A program made the translations under genes and the position numbers. A DNA stretch of 15,118 nt, from assembly GCA_051024685.1 (NCBI GenBank), contig JAZHPA010000061.1:1-15118 (forward strand). Reading direction: 5' to 3'. The notes beneath the pieces were generated by a model. That model was not told the origin of the DNA. It saw only the letters and a program-made list of their open reading frames with translations, and made no database searches. Each line of letters opens with the position of its first letter. Positions within the stretch are counted from its first letter, which is position 1. The DNA comes from UBA12545 sp051024685 (GTDB taxonomy: Bacteria; Bacillota; DSM-521; Neomoorellales; Neomoorellaceae). Below, one piece after another: positions 1-7,615 of this stretch.

Positions 1-90
1 CGAAAGGAGGATTCCCTTTTCCTTTCTCACCATCACTCCCATAATCATCAGAATTGTCAAACTGGGGATTCGCCAGGCCTCAATCCCCAT
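1..90. other. Array trailer, no gene
   Basis: This short stretch lies beyond the leader-distal end of the CRISPR array and holds no convincing gene. It contains an inverted repeat, GGGGATT (64-70) and AATCCCC (82-88), a 7-bp stem with an 11-nt loop only 2 nt beyond the last repeat in the direction of array transcription. It could help end the pre-crRNA transcript, but no U-tract follows on the minus strand, so a terminator call is weak. Confidence 0.35.
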
Positions 91-127
91 CCTTCAATCC
101 TCACCCGGCACGGAGGCCGGGTGCAAC
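91..127 (-). repeat. Leader-distal terminal repeat, degenerate
   Basis: This last repeat differs from the consensus only in its first two plus-strand bases (CC for GT at 91-92), that is, in the final two bases of the repeat in crRNA direction. Decay at the end far from the leader is usual for the oldest repeat and supports the assigned polarity. Confidence 0.9.
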
Positions 128-858
128 CACTACCAGATGGTTCACAGCCAGTGATTCTCTCGATGGTTTCAATCCTCACCCGGCACGGAGGCCGGGTGCA
201 ACGTTTCGCAACTTTCTAAGTTCGGCCGCCAGTTCCTCTGGTTTCAATCCTCACCCGGCACGGAGGCCGGGTGCAACGATTCTCGGTGTTTGCATATATC
301 GCAATCTGCTATGTTTCAATCCTCACCCGGCACGGAGGCCGGGTGCAACGCTGAAAGGCTCCTAACTGCCTGGACGGTAGTCGGGTTTCAATCCTCACCC
401 GGCACGGAGGCCGGGTGCAACGGTAGTGCTTACTGTAAGGTTCTACATTGCGGATAGTTTCAATCCTCACCCGGCACGGAGGCCGGGTGCAACTCCCGAA
501 GGTATGGCTTTGGCCATACAGCGTAATTTTCTTGTTTCAATCCTCACCCGGCACGGAGGCCGGGTGCAACGTACGAGAGACCCGAAGATATTTCCGGGTG
601 CGGATATGTTTCAATCCTCACCCGGCACGGAGGCCGGGTGCAACAGCGGAAAGTGCCCGTTTTGGTAGGCATGGCAGGGGTTTCAATCCTCACCCGGCAC
701 GGAGGCCGGGTGCAACGTGCTTATGCTAGTGCATAATGTAAGTGCAAGCACGTTTCAATCCTCACCCGGCACGGAGGCCGGGTGCAACGGGGCTTGACCT
801 TGATGAAGTAGAGGGTGTAGTGTTTCAATCCTCACCCGGCACGGAGGCCGGGTGCAAC

Positions 859-894
859 GCCAGGATTCGAACCTGGTTTGCGCTTGCCTAATCC
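859..894 (-). other. Spacer matching a tRNA T-arm
   Basis: On the minus strand this 36-nt spacer ends with CCAGG, the seven-base loop TTCGAAT, CCTGG and C: a perfect five-bp T-stem and canonical T-loop of a tRNA. Only the 3' half of a tRNA is present, so it is not a tRNA gene. The protospacer was probably a phage- or plasmid-borne tRNA, or the tRNA-derived attachment site of an integrating element. Confidence 0.75.
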
Positions 895-1336
895 GTTTCA
901 ATCCTCACCCGGCACGGAGGCCGGGTGCAACAGGATAATCCGGCCATGTTGGGGCCGAGAAGGGATAGAGTTTCAATCCTCACCCGGCACGGAGGCCGGG
1001 TGCAACAAGCGGTTCCGCATGGAACATCTGTCTTCGGACCGCATAGTTTCAATCCTCACCCGGCACGGAGGCCGGGTGCAACTACGCATCGGCAGCCAAA
1101 CGTTCTGCGCCTGCACCAGTTTCAATCCTCACCCGGCACGGAGGCCGGGTGCAACGCAAGATACTATGGAGACGGCCGGCTGGGTAGTAGCAGTTTCAAT
1201 CCTCACCCGGCACGGAGGCCGGGTGCAACTGATCCCCGCGAACAATTTGTGCTTTATTTGTTGAAGTTTCAATCCTCACCCGGCACGGAGGCCGGGTGCA
1301 ACGTACTCCGGTGAGCTGTTGCACTTCGAGGGGGAC

Positions 1337-1373
1337 GTTTCAATCCTCACCCGGCACGGAGGCCGGGTGTAAC
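1337..1373 (-). repeat. Internal repeat variant
   Basis: This internal repeat has one substitution: plus-strand T at 1370 where all others have C. In crRNA direction this changes the fourth base, giving GTTA instead of GTTG. It lies just outside the hairpin stem, so processing should be unaffected. It splits the array into an older block of 17 repeats and a newer block of 19. Confidence 0.9.
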
Positions 1374-2761
1374 AGTATCAGCACCCAATGCGTGTCCTTT
1401 CTGTATGCAGTTTCAATCCTCACCCGGCACGGAGGCCGGGTGCAACGGGGGCAATAAGAGACACCTATCTTCGGTGTAAGGTTTCAATCCTCACCCGGCA
1501 CGGAGGCCGGGTGCAACTTTGCCATTCGGTCGGTAGCAGCATTACAGTGGATAGTTTCAATCCTCACCCGGCACGGAGGCCGGGTGCAACGTTGGCAGAC
1601 TACATTCTTTTGCGGGAGATGGAGAGTTTCAATCCTCACCCGGCACGGAGGCCGGGTGCAACCCTTCGCTTATTCGGCCATGCGGCAGGGCTTATTGGTT
1701 TCAATCCTCACCCGGCACGGAGGCCGGGTGCAACACCATCTTCCCCGTAAGCTCCTGTATCTCGCGCTTGTTTCAATCCTCACCCGGCACGGAGGCCGGG
1801 TGCAACGGTTTGGTCTGGGGCATTATACACGCGGTAACCCTGTTTCAATCCTCACCCGGCACGGAGGCCGGGTGCAACGCACATGGCCCGCAGGCTCAAT
1901 TGGGCGCCGGAAGTTTCAATCCTCACCCGGCACGGAGGCCGGGTGCAACATGCTGTCCTCGGTCAATTACCAAGGCCGGACGAGGTTTCAATCCTCACCC
2001 GGCACGGAGGCCGGGTGCAACCCTCACGGAGGTGGCGGCTAGTGCTACTGCGGATGTTTCAATCCTCACCCGGCACGGAGGCCGGGTGCAACAAACCTCG
2101 AGGATGCCGTCCAGGCCGCCGTAGAAGTGTTTCAATCCTCACCCGGCACGGAGGCCGGGTGCAACGTTGCTTTTCCCACTTCATCCACCACTTCTCGAAG
2201 TTTCAATCCTCACCCGGCACGGAGGCCGGGTGCAACGGTTGTATCGTTTGCCGGAAAAGAAATACGGGTAGAAGTTTCAATCCTCACCCGGCACGGAGGC
2301 CGGGTGCAACGCTTTATTGCCCAGCCCGGCGATAAAGTGGAATTCTCAGTTTCAATCCTCACCCGGCACGGAGGCCGGGTGCAACACTTCCTCTATCCAC
2401 CCGAGTTCCACAAGCTCCCTGTTTCAATCCTCACCCGGCACGGAGGCCGGGTGCAACGTGGGTGGGACAATTGTTAATTTCCCGTTCTGTAATATGTTTC
2501 AATCCTCACCCGGCACGGAGGCCGGGTGCAACGCGGTGATGCCAAGCCCGAGGGCTATGTCGGCATTGATAAAGTTTCAATCCTCACCCGGCACGGAGGC
2601 CGGGTGCAACTAGCTGCTGCAGGGGAGCCGGTCATTGGCGTGCTTCAGTTTCAATCCTCACCCGGCACGGAGGCCGGGTGCAACGCTTTATTGCCGATAA
2701 GGTGTTTCCTAATGTGCCAGTACAGTTTCAATCCTCACCCGGCACGGAGGCCGGGTGCAAC

Positions 2762-2946
2762 CGCTTGCGTCGGAAGCCCTTTATTGGTGTGGTGTCTGCG
2801 GGTACTTTGCGCGAACCCGGTGACCCCGGGTATTTTTGACCGCGCGAAATCCCCTCTGGTTACCTGGAGTACCATGAAAATCCTCAACCGCGAACCATCC
2901 GGGGTTGCAGACCTCACTAGAGGTTCGCGAACATGCACCAACCTGT
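2762..2946 (-). promoter_or_regulatory. CRISPR leader
   Basis: These 185 bp lie between the cas2 stop codon and the first repeat, the usual place of the I-C leader, which should hold the pre-crRNA promoter and the site that directs Cas1-Cas2 integration. Visible elements are four copies of CGCGAA (2810, 2843, 2889, 2926), the ten-base palindrome GTTCGCGAAC (2923-2932), an inverted repeat ACCCGG/CCGGGT (2815-2831) that copies the repeat stem, and a repeat-like stretch (2879-2909). I found no convincing -35/-10 pair. A 71-codon reading frame (2735-2950, minus) runs through the leader into the first repeat and is not credible as a gene. Confidence 0.8.
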
Positions 2947-3246
2947 TCATAAAATCAACGGACCCTCGAAGTCCACGTATCGGTCCCGGCCGTAAACCTT
3001 CAGGGAGCCTTCCCTGCCACCATGCAGTATATAGATGCGAAGGCTGTCTTGTTTTTCATTCATTACCTTCCGGAGCTTATAAACGAGCTCCTCAAGCTGC
3101 GCCGGCGTTACGCGGCATTCAAAGAGGGAGTACTGGACCCGCTGGCCGAAATTCTTACATATAGTGGCCACCTTGCGCAGGCGGGCCTGGCCTTCCTTGG
3201 TTTCCATATTTACATCGTAGGCAACTACTATGTCTATCCGCTTCAT
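2947..3246 (-). CDS. cas2: Cas2, spacer acquisition protein
   Basis: This 99-residue protein has the size and ferredoxin-like opening of Cas2: a first beta strand followed by AYDV with the conserved Asp11, then a helix and a central SLFECRV strand typical of the family. Cas2 dimers bridge two Cas1 dimers in the integrase complex that inserts new spacers at the leader end. The start ATG (3244-3246) overlaps the cas1 stop as ATGA, so translation is probably coupled; no strong separate ribosome binding site is visible. It is the last cas gene before the leader. The nuclease activity of some Cas2 proteins is not needed for integration in studied systems. Confidence 0.97.
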   Translation of the reverse strand: MKRIDIVVAYDVNMETKEGQARLRKVATICKNFGQRVQYSLFECRVTPAQLEELVYKLRKVMNEKQDSLRIYILHGGREGSLKVYGRDRYVDFEGPLIL

Positions 3247-4277
3247 CGGGCAACGAACGGCGCGTATTCGGCCGCATCCCCGCGAAGATGGCGCGCCAAA
3301 AGGCGCGCTTGAATGTGAGGGAGGAGTCCTACGGGGACTCTTTGTCCCAGCAGAGGATGGGTTAGTTCCTCCTGCTTTCGCTTCTGGTAGGCTTCGAGAA
3401 AGACCTGGCGGGCCTGCTCGGTAAGGTAGACGGCCCCTCCAGGTCGCTCCACGAAATCCTTTGGTGTTATCTGGCGGCGATTTAACAGGGTCAGTACCAG
3501 CCGGTCCGCGAAAAATGGCCGGAATTCTTCCATCAGGTCCAGGGCCAGAGCGGGACGCCCGGGACGCAGGGCGTGAAGGTATCCGATTTGAGGATCAAGC
3601 CCTACACTTTCACATGCCGATATGCATTCGTTTACTAGCAACGTATAGGCAAAGGACAAAAGGGCGTTGACCGGGTCCCGGGGCGGCCGCTTGGTGCGCA
3701 CTTCAAACCGCAGGGAGGGCTCTTGAACCAGGATGAGGGCGCTTAGGGCCGAAAAATATACTACCGCAGCCCGACCCTCGATACCTCGTATCTCATCGAG
3801 GTCTCCAGACTTGTTTACTTCCCTCAGGGCTGTTTCGAGTTCTTGTGCGGACGGTTCAAGCTGGTCGGCCAGGTCAGGGTTATCGCGTATTCCCCGCAGC
3901 ACCACATGACGGGCATTTCTGATTTTACCAGCTACAAACCGGCGCGCCAAGGCTGTACGCCACTCCCCATCTCGGTAGGCCTCATGCTGAGCCCGACGCA
4001 AAAGGACGTTGCCGGATACTGGCCCGGCGAGACGGGCCTGGAACTGGCCATGCTGGTCAAACCATACAATGCTCCGGCCGTCTTCGGCGAAGCGGTGAAT
4101 TAGGAAAGGGCTGAGAAATACATTACCAAAAATGACTAGACCGCCTAGGTGGTGCAACGGTAGCTGTAAGCGGGGAACCCGGTCAATCTCCACCTTGAGG
4201 GTGTCGTGATCCAGGTGAAGGTAGGCGCCCTGGGTCTGAACATAGAGGGTATTCAGAAGTTGATATATCACTTCCAC
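3243..4277 (-). CDS. cas1: Cas1, spacer integrase
   Basis: This 344-residue protein matches Cas1 in length and motifs. The metal-binding residues can be placed at Glu167 (in RGIEGRAA), His235 (in GYLHALRPGR) and Asp247 (in LALDLMEEFRP, with Glu250/251 close by). Cas1 catalyses the two transesterifications that insert a prespacer between leader and first repeat. The start is a GTG at 4275-4277, inside the last codons of cas4 (10-nt overlap), with GGAG five bases upstream. The reading frame is intact with all active-site residues, so acquisition is probably functional. Confidence 0.97.
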   Translation of the reverse strand: MEVIYQLLNTLYVQTQGAYLHLDHDTLKVEIDRVPRLQLPLHHLGGLVIFGNVFLSPFLIHRFAEDGRSIVWFDQHGQFQARLAGPVSGNVLLRRAQHEAYRDGEWRTALARRFVAGKIRNARHVVLRGIRDNPDLADQLEPSAQELETALREVNKSGDLDEIRGIEGRAAVVYFSALSALILVQEPSLRFEVRTKRPPRDPVNALLSFAYTLLVNECISACESVGLDPQIGYLHALRPGRPALALDLMEEFRPFFADRLVLTLLNRRQITPKDFVERPGGAVYLTEQARQVFLEAYQKRKQEELTHPLLGQRVPVGLLPHIQARLLARHLRGDAAEYAPFVAR

Positions 4278-4876
4278 TCACGCTCCAACCAGGCGGGGAG
4301 ATTTTGCAGGGCATGCGGCATACACGCATCCACCAGGGAACAGTCCCGGCAGCGGGCATCCGCCATCGGCGGAGGTAGGGAAGCCTCCTGTAACAGCCGC
4401 CGCACCTTCATGACCACCTCTTCTACTTGGGAGCGGAGTTCGGCGGTGAAACGAACTTCCCGCCTGCGGCGCGAACCATGGTGGTACAGGGCTCCCCGTG
4501 TAACGGGCCGTCCCATCATTTCCTCAAGGCACAAAGCTTGGGCGCAGAGCTGCACCTCGTCAGCCCGCCGGGCCCGCCGGGGACCGGCCTTGTACTCTAC
4601 CGGGTAGGGAGTTCCATCCGGGAGGAATTCGACTACGTCCGCTCTGCCGATTAATCCCAGGCGCTCTGACCAGAGGGGGACGGCCCGCTCGATACGAACG
4701 CCCTCTTCGACGCATTCGTCGGGGATATCCACATTTTCGTGCACCCGGCGCCCCCTTAGGGTAAAAAGGTTTTCCTCCCACACCTGCTCTAAATGGATCA
4801 ATGCGCATTGGCGGGGGCAAAAGACATAATGCTGCAAAGCACTTACGGGGATGTACTCGGTGTCTTCCCAACCCAT
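4268..4876 (-). CDS. cas4: Cas4, PAM-selecting exonuclease
   Basis: This 202-residue Cas4 is a RecB-type nuclease with an iron-sulphur cluster. The cluster cysteines are Cys20 (YVFCPRQC) and the C-terminal trio Cys176, Cys179 and Cys185 (ARCRDCSLVDAC). Nuclease residues are His46 (GRRVHE), Asp80 (GRADVVE), and Glu94 and Lys96 (PVEYKAG). In I-C systems Cas4 works with Cas1-Cas2 to trim prespacer overhangs and to choose protospacers next to the PAM. It starts at an ATG 4 bp after the cas7c stop and overlaps cas1 by 10 nt. All key residues are present. Confidence 0.96.
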   Translation of the reverse strand: MGWEDTEYIPVSALQHYVFCPRQCALIHLEQVWEENLFTLRGRRVHENVDIPDECVEEGVRIERAVPLWSERLGLIGRADVVEFLPDGTPYPVEYKAGPRRARRADEVQLCAQALCLEEMMGRPVTRGALYHHGSRRRREVRFTAELRSQVEEVVMKVRRLLQEASLPPPMADARCRDCSLVDACMPHALQNLPAWLEREWK

Positions 4877-4880
4877 TTAT

Positions 4881-5759
4881 TTACACCAGCCTGATAAGGG
4901 TAACCCCCGCAAACCCCAGATTTTCAAGGGTTCCTTCAGGCGGGGATTCGACCACGTAGTCTCCGAAGGAACGGGGGGTTTCTACGCCTTCCCTCCGCTG
5001 TACTTTGATGAGCTCAAATAGCCTGTGGGCCGGGGCGTTGCCTTTCTTGTCTTCGTGACGGAAAATAAAAATTCCTCGCACGTGCATTTCACCTCTAGAG
5101 GCCGAACGGTCCAGCTCGAAAAGGTTACAAAGGGCTTCCCAGAAGATTTCAAGGTCTCCTTGGGATATGCCAGTTCCTTCGGCTAGGAAGGGGTTATAAA
5201 AACCGTGGCTTCGGTACAGACCGTAAGGAATAATAGGCTTCCTACCCATCTCGGTTTCTCCGGTTTCCATACGTTGTTCGGTGGTCCTGGCCTTACGGGT
5301 GATAGAGATATCTAAGGGAAGCACGGGATCAATCGAACGGGCAAAGGTCAACTGCACCGGACCACGTACTTGCCCGGCGTTTAGATCGCCGGTAGATAGA
5401 ACCGCGCCAAACATGCGAATGTCGTAATATTGTTTACACAACTCATGACGCACTTCTTCGTTGGGCACCCGGCTTTCGGTAATACCCCTTGCTTCACCGG
5501 CCTGTCTGATCAAGGTGTTTAGCGCCACCCTGCTCTGAATGAATATAGGAATATTCTTCGTAACCTGTAGGTAATCTCTTACTTTTCGTTTTAAAGAAAC
5601 ATCACTGGCCAGCCCATGCATAGTTTCCGGGTCTACTCGCGGCAGGTTGCCTGCATCGGGGTCACCATTGGGGTTGCCGTCCCGAACATCAAAAAGGAAA
5701 GCAAAGTCGTACCGTTTCTGGGGATCGGAGACGAGTGAAAGCCTGTTGTTAATATTCAT
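4881..5759 (-). CDS. cas7: Cas7c (Csd2), Cascade backbone subunit
   Basis: This 292-residue protein is a Csd2/Csh2-family Cas7. The N-terminal block FAFLFDVRDGNPNGDPDAG, followed by LPRVDPETMHG, is the family hallmark. Several copies of Cas7 coat the spacer part of the crRNA and form the filament that pairs it with target DNA. The start ATG overlaps the cas8c stop as ATGA. A GGAGG in the cas8c tail, about nine bases upstream, gives it its own ribosome binding site, which suits a subunit needed in excess. The frame is complete with no truncation. Confidence 0.97.
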   Translation of the reverse strand: MNINNRLSLVSDPQKRYDFAFLFDVRDGNPNGDPDAGNLPRVDPETMHGLASDVSLKRKVRDYLQVTKNIPIFIQSRVALNTLIRQAGEARGITESRVPNEEVRHELCKQYYDIRMFGAVLSTGDLNAGQVRGPVQLTFARSIDPVLPLDISITRKARTTEQRMETGETEMGRKPIIPYGLYRSHGFYNPFLAEGTGISQGDLEIFWEALCNLFELDRSASRGEMHVRGIFIFRHEDKKGNAPAHRLFELIKVQRREGVETPRSFGDYVVESPPEGTLENLGFAGVTLIRLV

Positions 5760-6157
5760 TTCAAGTTTCCTCCTTCCTCACCAGATGTACCTGTTTTACT
5801 CTTACCTCGCCCGCCGCGGAAATAGGCCCGCTGGTGGTAAAAACCGAGGGCAAACTCCGCCTGCTGGGGTAAATTTAAAGTTCGGGGAAACCCTCCGGCC
5901 TCGTCGAGGCGGGAAAGGATTTCTTCTACCAGGATGTTTATTTCCCGCCCTACCTCGGGCAGGTGGGCAGTGGTGCTAAGGCGTAAGAGATTACCAAACA
6001 CCGAGGCCGGTGCGGTGGAGGCCGCCCCGTAGAAGCGGTCTACCAGGGTGGTGTTCAGTTTGAAATTGGCCGCCCGTTGTTGGGCTTCTTCCAGTACGGC
6101 CAGCAACCGCCCGCAAAGGTAGGGCGGGGAGCTGTGGCCAAAATCCAGTTTTTCCAT
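5756..6157 (-). CDS. cas11c: Cas11c, small subunit from an internal start in cas8c
   Basis: An in-frame ATG at Met487 of Cas8c (6155-6157) is preceded by AAGGAGGAGG (6175-6166) with an 8-nt spacer, one of the strongest ribosome binding sites in the window, although it lies within a coding sequence. The product would be 133 residues, starting MEKLDFGH and sharing the cas8c stop. It is rich in predicted helix, as expected for Cas11. Making the small subunit by internal initiation in cas8 is established for I-C and some other type I systems. Cas11 lines the Cascade belly and stabilises the non-target strand. The sequence shows the start signals directly; production of the protein is inferred. 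Confidence 0.85.
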   Translation of the reverse strand: MEKLDFGHSSPPYLCGRLLAVLEEAQQRAANFKLNTTLVDRFYGAASTAPASVFGNLLRLSTTAHLPEVGREINILVEEILSRLDEAGGFPRTLNLPQQAEFALGFYHQRAYFRGGRGKSKTGTSGEEGGNLK

Positions 6158-7615
6158 ATTTACAGCCTCCTCCTTTCCATAAAAGAGCACCAACTTTAAT
6201 AGGGCGGTGAGAGCGTGAATGTGTTCAAGCCGTTCGCGCTCCTCATCCGTTCGATCCCTCCTTCCTTTGGTCCAAAGAAGCCTCAGACGCGGTACTGGTC
6301 GCATCAAAAGTTCGGCCGAAGGCCTGTACCCCAGGTAGGCGGCCCGAAGCAAACCCCTGGTTAAATTTGGGTCAGGCGAACGCAAGGCCTCCGTCATGGC
6401 GGTAATGGAGACGGGCCGAGGTTCGTCGGCCCAGGGGGAAATTAAGGTAAGGGCCTGTAGGAAACGGTGGAGGTTCTCCTTTAAAGTCTCAAGGGAAACG
6501 CTAAACCATTCCCGGAGGGCAACGCGTCCCACGTTGGGCGAGAGCACTCCCAGGTAAAAGGAATAGGCATTCAGTCTCAGGCCGGCGGTGGCGGGAGCCC
6601 AGGGCAGCTCAAGCAGGCGACCTACCTGGACCAGGTCAGGAGGAGGAGACGCGGCTCTTTTCTGAGTCCTTTCCTCGGCCATGGGGGTCGCTAGTACGGC
6701 CAGGAGGTCGTCAAGGTCCAGGGGCTGGTTTCCTAGTTGCAGTAAAGTAGGGGCCTTAAGCCAAAAGACGGCCACCTGGTTGGCCAAGCTGTCGGCCTTG
6801 TTTTTGTCCCGGAACAAGTCTCTCCGGTGCTGGGGGCTATTGGATAGATAATTGAAAGCCCTCGAGGCAGTGTCGCCGCATGTAAAACAGAGCCCCAAAT
6901 GGATTCGCTTAAAAGCCTCCCTTCCGGCCAAGTAGGAAACGAACGCATCCGCGTTGAAGGAATGAAGGGGGGCGGTACTAAGGAGCTTTATTTTTAAGGG
7001 TATCTTTTCGAGCAGCGGTCCTAAGGTCCCGCAAACAGAACATTCTCCGTTTACTGGCCGTCCTTGGCTGTCCAGTTGCGCACTCCGTGCTCGAGCTTCG
7101 GCCACCCAAAAGGCCTTGGCCTCGGGATGTTCGAACAGGTGATGTCCGGCAAGGGGGCCCTCTTCCGGCACAAAGGATATCCAGTCTTTGGATTGGACTT
7201 TTTCAAAGCGCGGATCGTTTTCTACCAAACCCTTTTCCAGAACCTCCGCCACCCAGCCTGCTGCCTGCCGGAGCGCCGCATCGCTCACCAATGGTGAAGC
7301 TAAAAACTTCTTAAGCAATGTTTGAAATGCCTGGTGTTTTTCACCGGCTCGTTTATCTGAACCCTTTTTTTGTTTAGATGTTCCCAGGGCATAACCGGCC
7401 TCGTCAACCAAAGGATGTGCTCTTATAGCAGAAGTCCTTCCATCAAAGGGACGTGGCAGGTACAATTCAACCTCTTCCAACCAGACCTTTAGCGGCGGGC
7501 CGGGCCAGATATGAACTATCCAACGTATCGGCTCTGTATAATTGTAAAAGCCCACCGGCGGCAGTTTGCCTTGAGCTTCTAGTTCACGTCCCAGTTCTAC
7601 TAATTCTTTAAACAT
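5756..7615 (-). CDS. cas8c: Cas8c (Csd1), Cascade large subunit
   Basis: This 619-residue protein is in the usual size range for Cas8c/Csd1 and sits between cas5c and cas7c as in other I-C operons. It has a probable zinc-binding site of two CxxC pairs, Cys192/Cys195 (ECSVCG) and Cys243/Cys246 (LCFTCG). Cas8 recognises the PAM, stabilises the R-loop and recruits Cas3. The start ATG lies inside the end of cas5c (8-nt overlap, 7608-7615). The C-terminal 133 residues are probably also made separately as Cas11c. Assignment rests on gene order, length and the Cys motifs, since Cas8 sequences diverge quickly. Confidence 0.93.
   Translation of the reverse strand: MFKELVELGRELEAQGKLPPVGFYNYTEPIRWIVHIWPGPPLKVWLEEVELYLPRPFDGRTSAIRAHPLVDEAGYALGTSKQKKGSDKRAGEKHQAFQTLLKKFLASPLVSDAALRQAAGWVAEVLEKGLVENDPRFEKVQSKDWISFVPEEGPLAGHHLFEHPEAKAFWVAEARARSAQLDSQGRPVNGECSVCGTLGPLLEKIPLKIKLLSTAPLHSFNADAFVSYLAGREAFKRIHLGLCFTCGDTASRAFNYLSNSPQHRRDLFRDKNKADSLANQVAVFWLKAPTLLQLGNQPLDLDDLLAVLATPMAEERTQKRAASPPPDLVQVGRLLELPWAPATAGLRLNAYSFYLGVLSPNVGRVALREWFSVSLETLKENLHRFLQALTLISPWADEPRPVSITAMTEALRSPDPNLTRGLLRAAYLGYRPSAELLMRPVPRLRLLWTKGRRDRTDEERERLEHIHALTALLKLVLFYGKEEAVNMEKLDFGHSSPPYLCGRLLAVLEEAQQRAANFKLNTTLVDRFYGAASTAPASVFGNLLRLSTTAHLPEVGREINILVEEILSRLDEAGGFPRTLNLPQQAEFALGFYHQRAYFRGGRGKSKTGTSGEEGGNLK
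6166..6175 (-). promoter_or_regulatory. Internal ribosome binding site for cas11c
   Basis: The minus strand reads AAGGAGGAGG, then CTGTAAAT, then ATG. This near-perfect anti-16S complement in the middle of cas8c decides the cas11c start. Confidence 0.85.

Larger units (their letters stand above)
91..2761 (-). CRISPR. Type I-C CRISPR array, 37 repeats and 36 spacers
   Basis: There are 37 copies of a 37-nt repeat separated by 36 spacers of 33-41 nt (most 34-38). On the minus strand the repeat reads GTTG, then an 8-bp stem CACCCGGC/GCCGGGTG around the loop CTCCGT, then the 11-nt 3' part AGGATTGAAAC. The hairpin and the ATTGAAAC end are typical of type I-C repeats and fix the crRNA direction as minus. 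The leader is therefore on the right, next to cas2, and the newest spacers are near 2724. Thirty-five repeats are identical; one has a single change (1370) and the leader-distal one has two. I see no exact spacer duplicates. Processing should be by Cas5c, leaving an 11-nt 5' handle on each crRNA (family knowledge). Confidence 0.99.

Noticed and set aside
859..894. A tRNA gene within the array
   Set aside because: Only the T-arm and neighbouring bases fit in the 36-nt spacer; acceptor, D and anticodon arms are missing.
54..2613. Many open reading frames across the array, with recurring peptides such as FNPHPARRPGAT and SILTRHGGRVQ
   Set aside because: They are translations of the CRISPR repeat; the 37-nt repeat plus spacer leaves frames open by chance.
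2735..2950. A 71-codon minus-strand frame starting at the cas2 stop (ATGA overlap)
   Set aside because: It runs through the leader and ends in the first repeat, and the peptide shows no domain character.
4151..4158. GGTGCAAC in cas1, equal to the end of the repeat
   Set aside because: Only eight bases match and the surroundings do not resemble the repeat; it is coding sequence.
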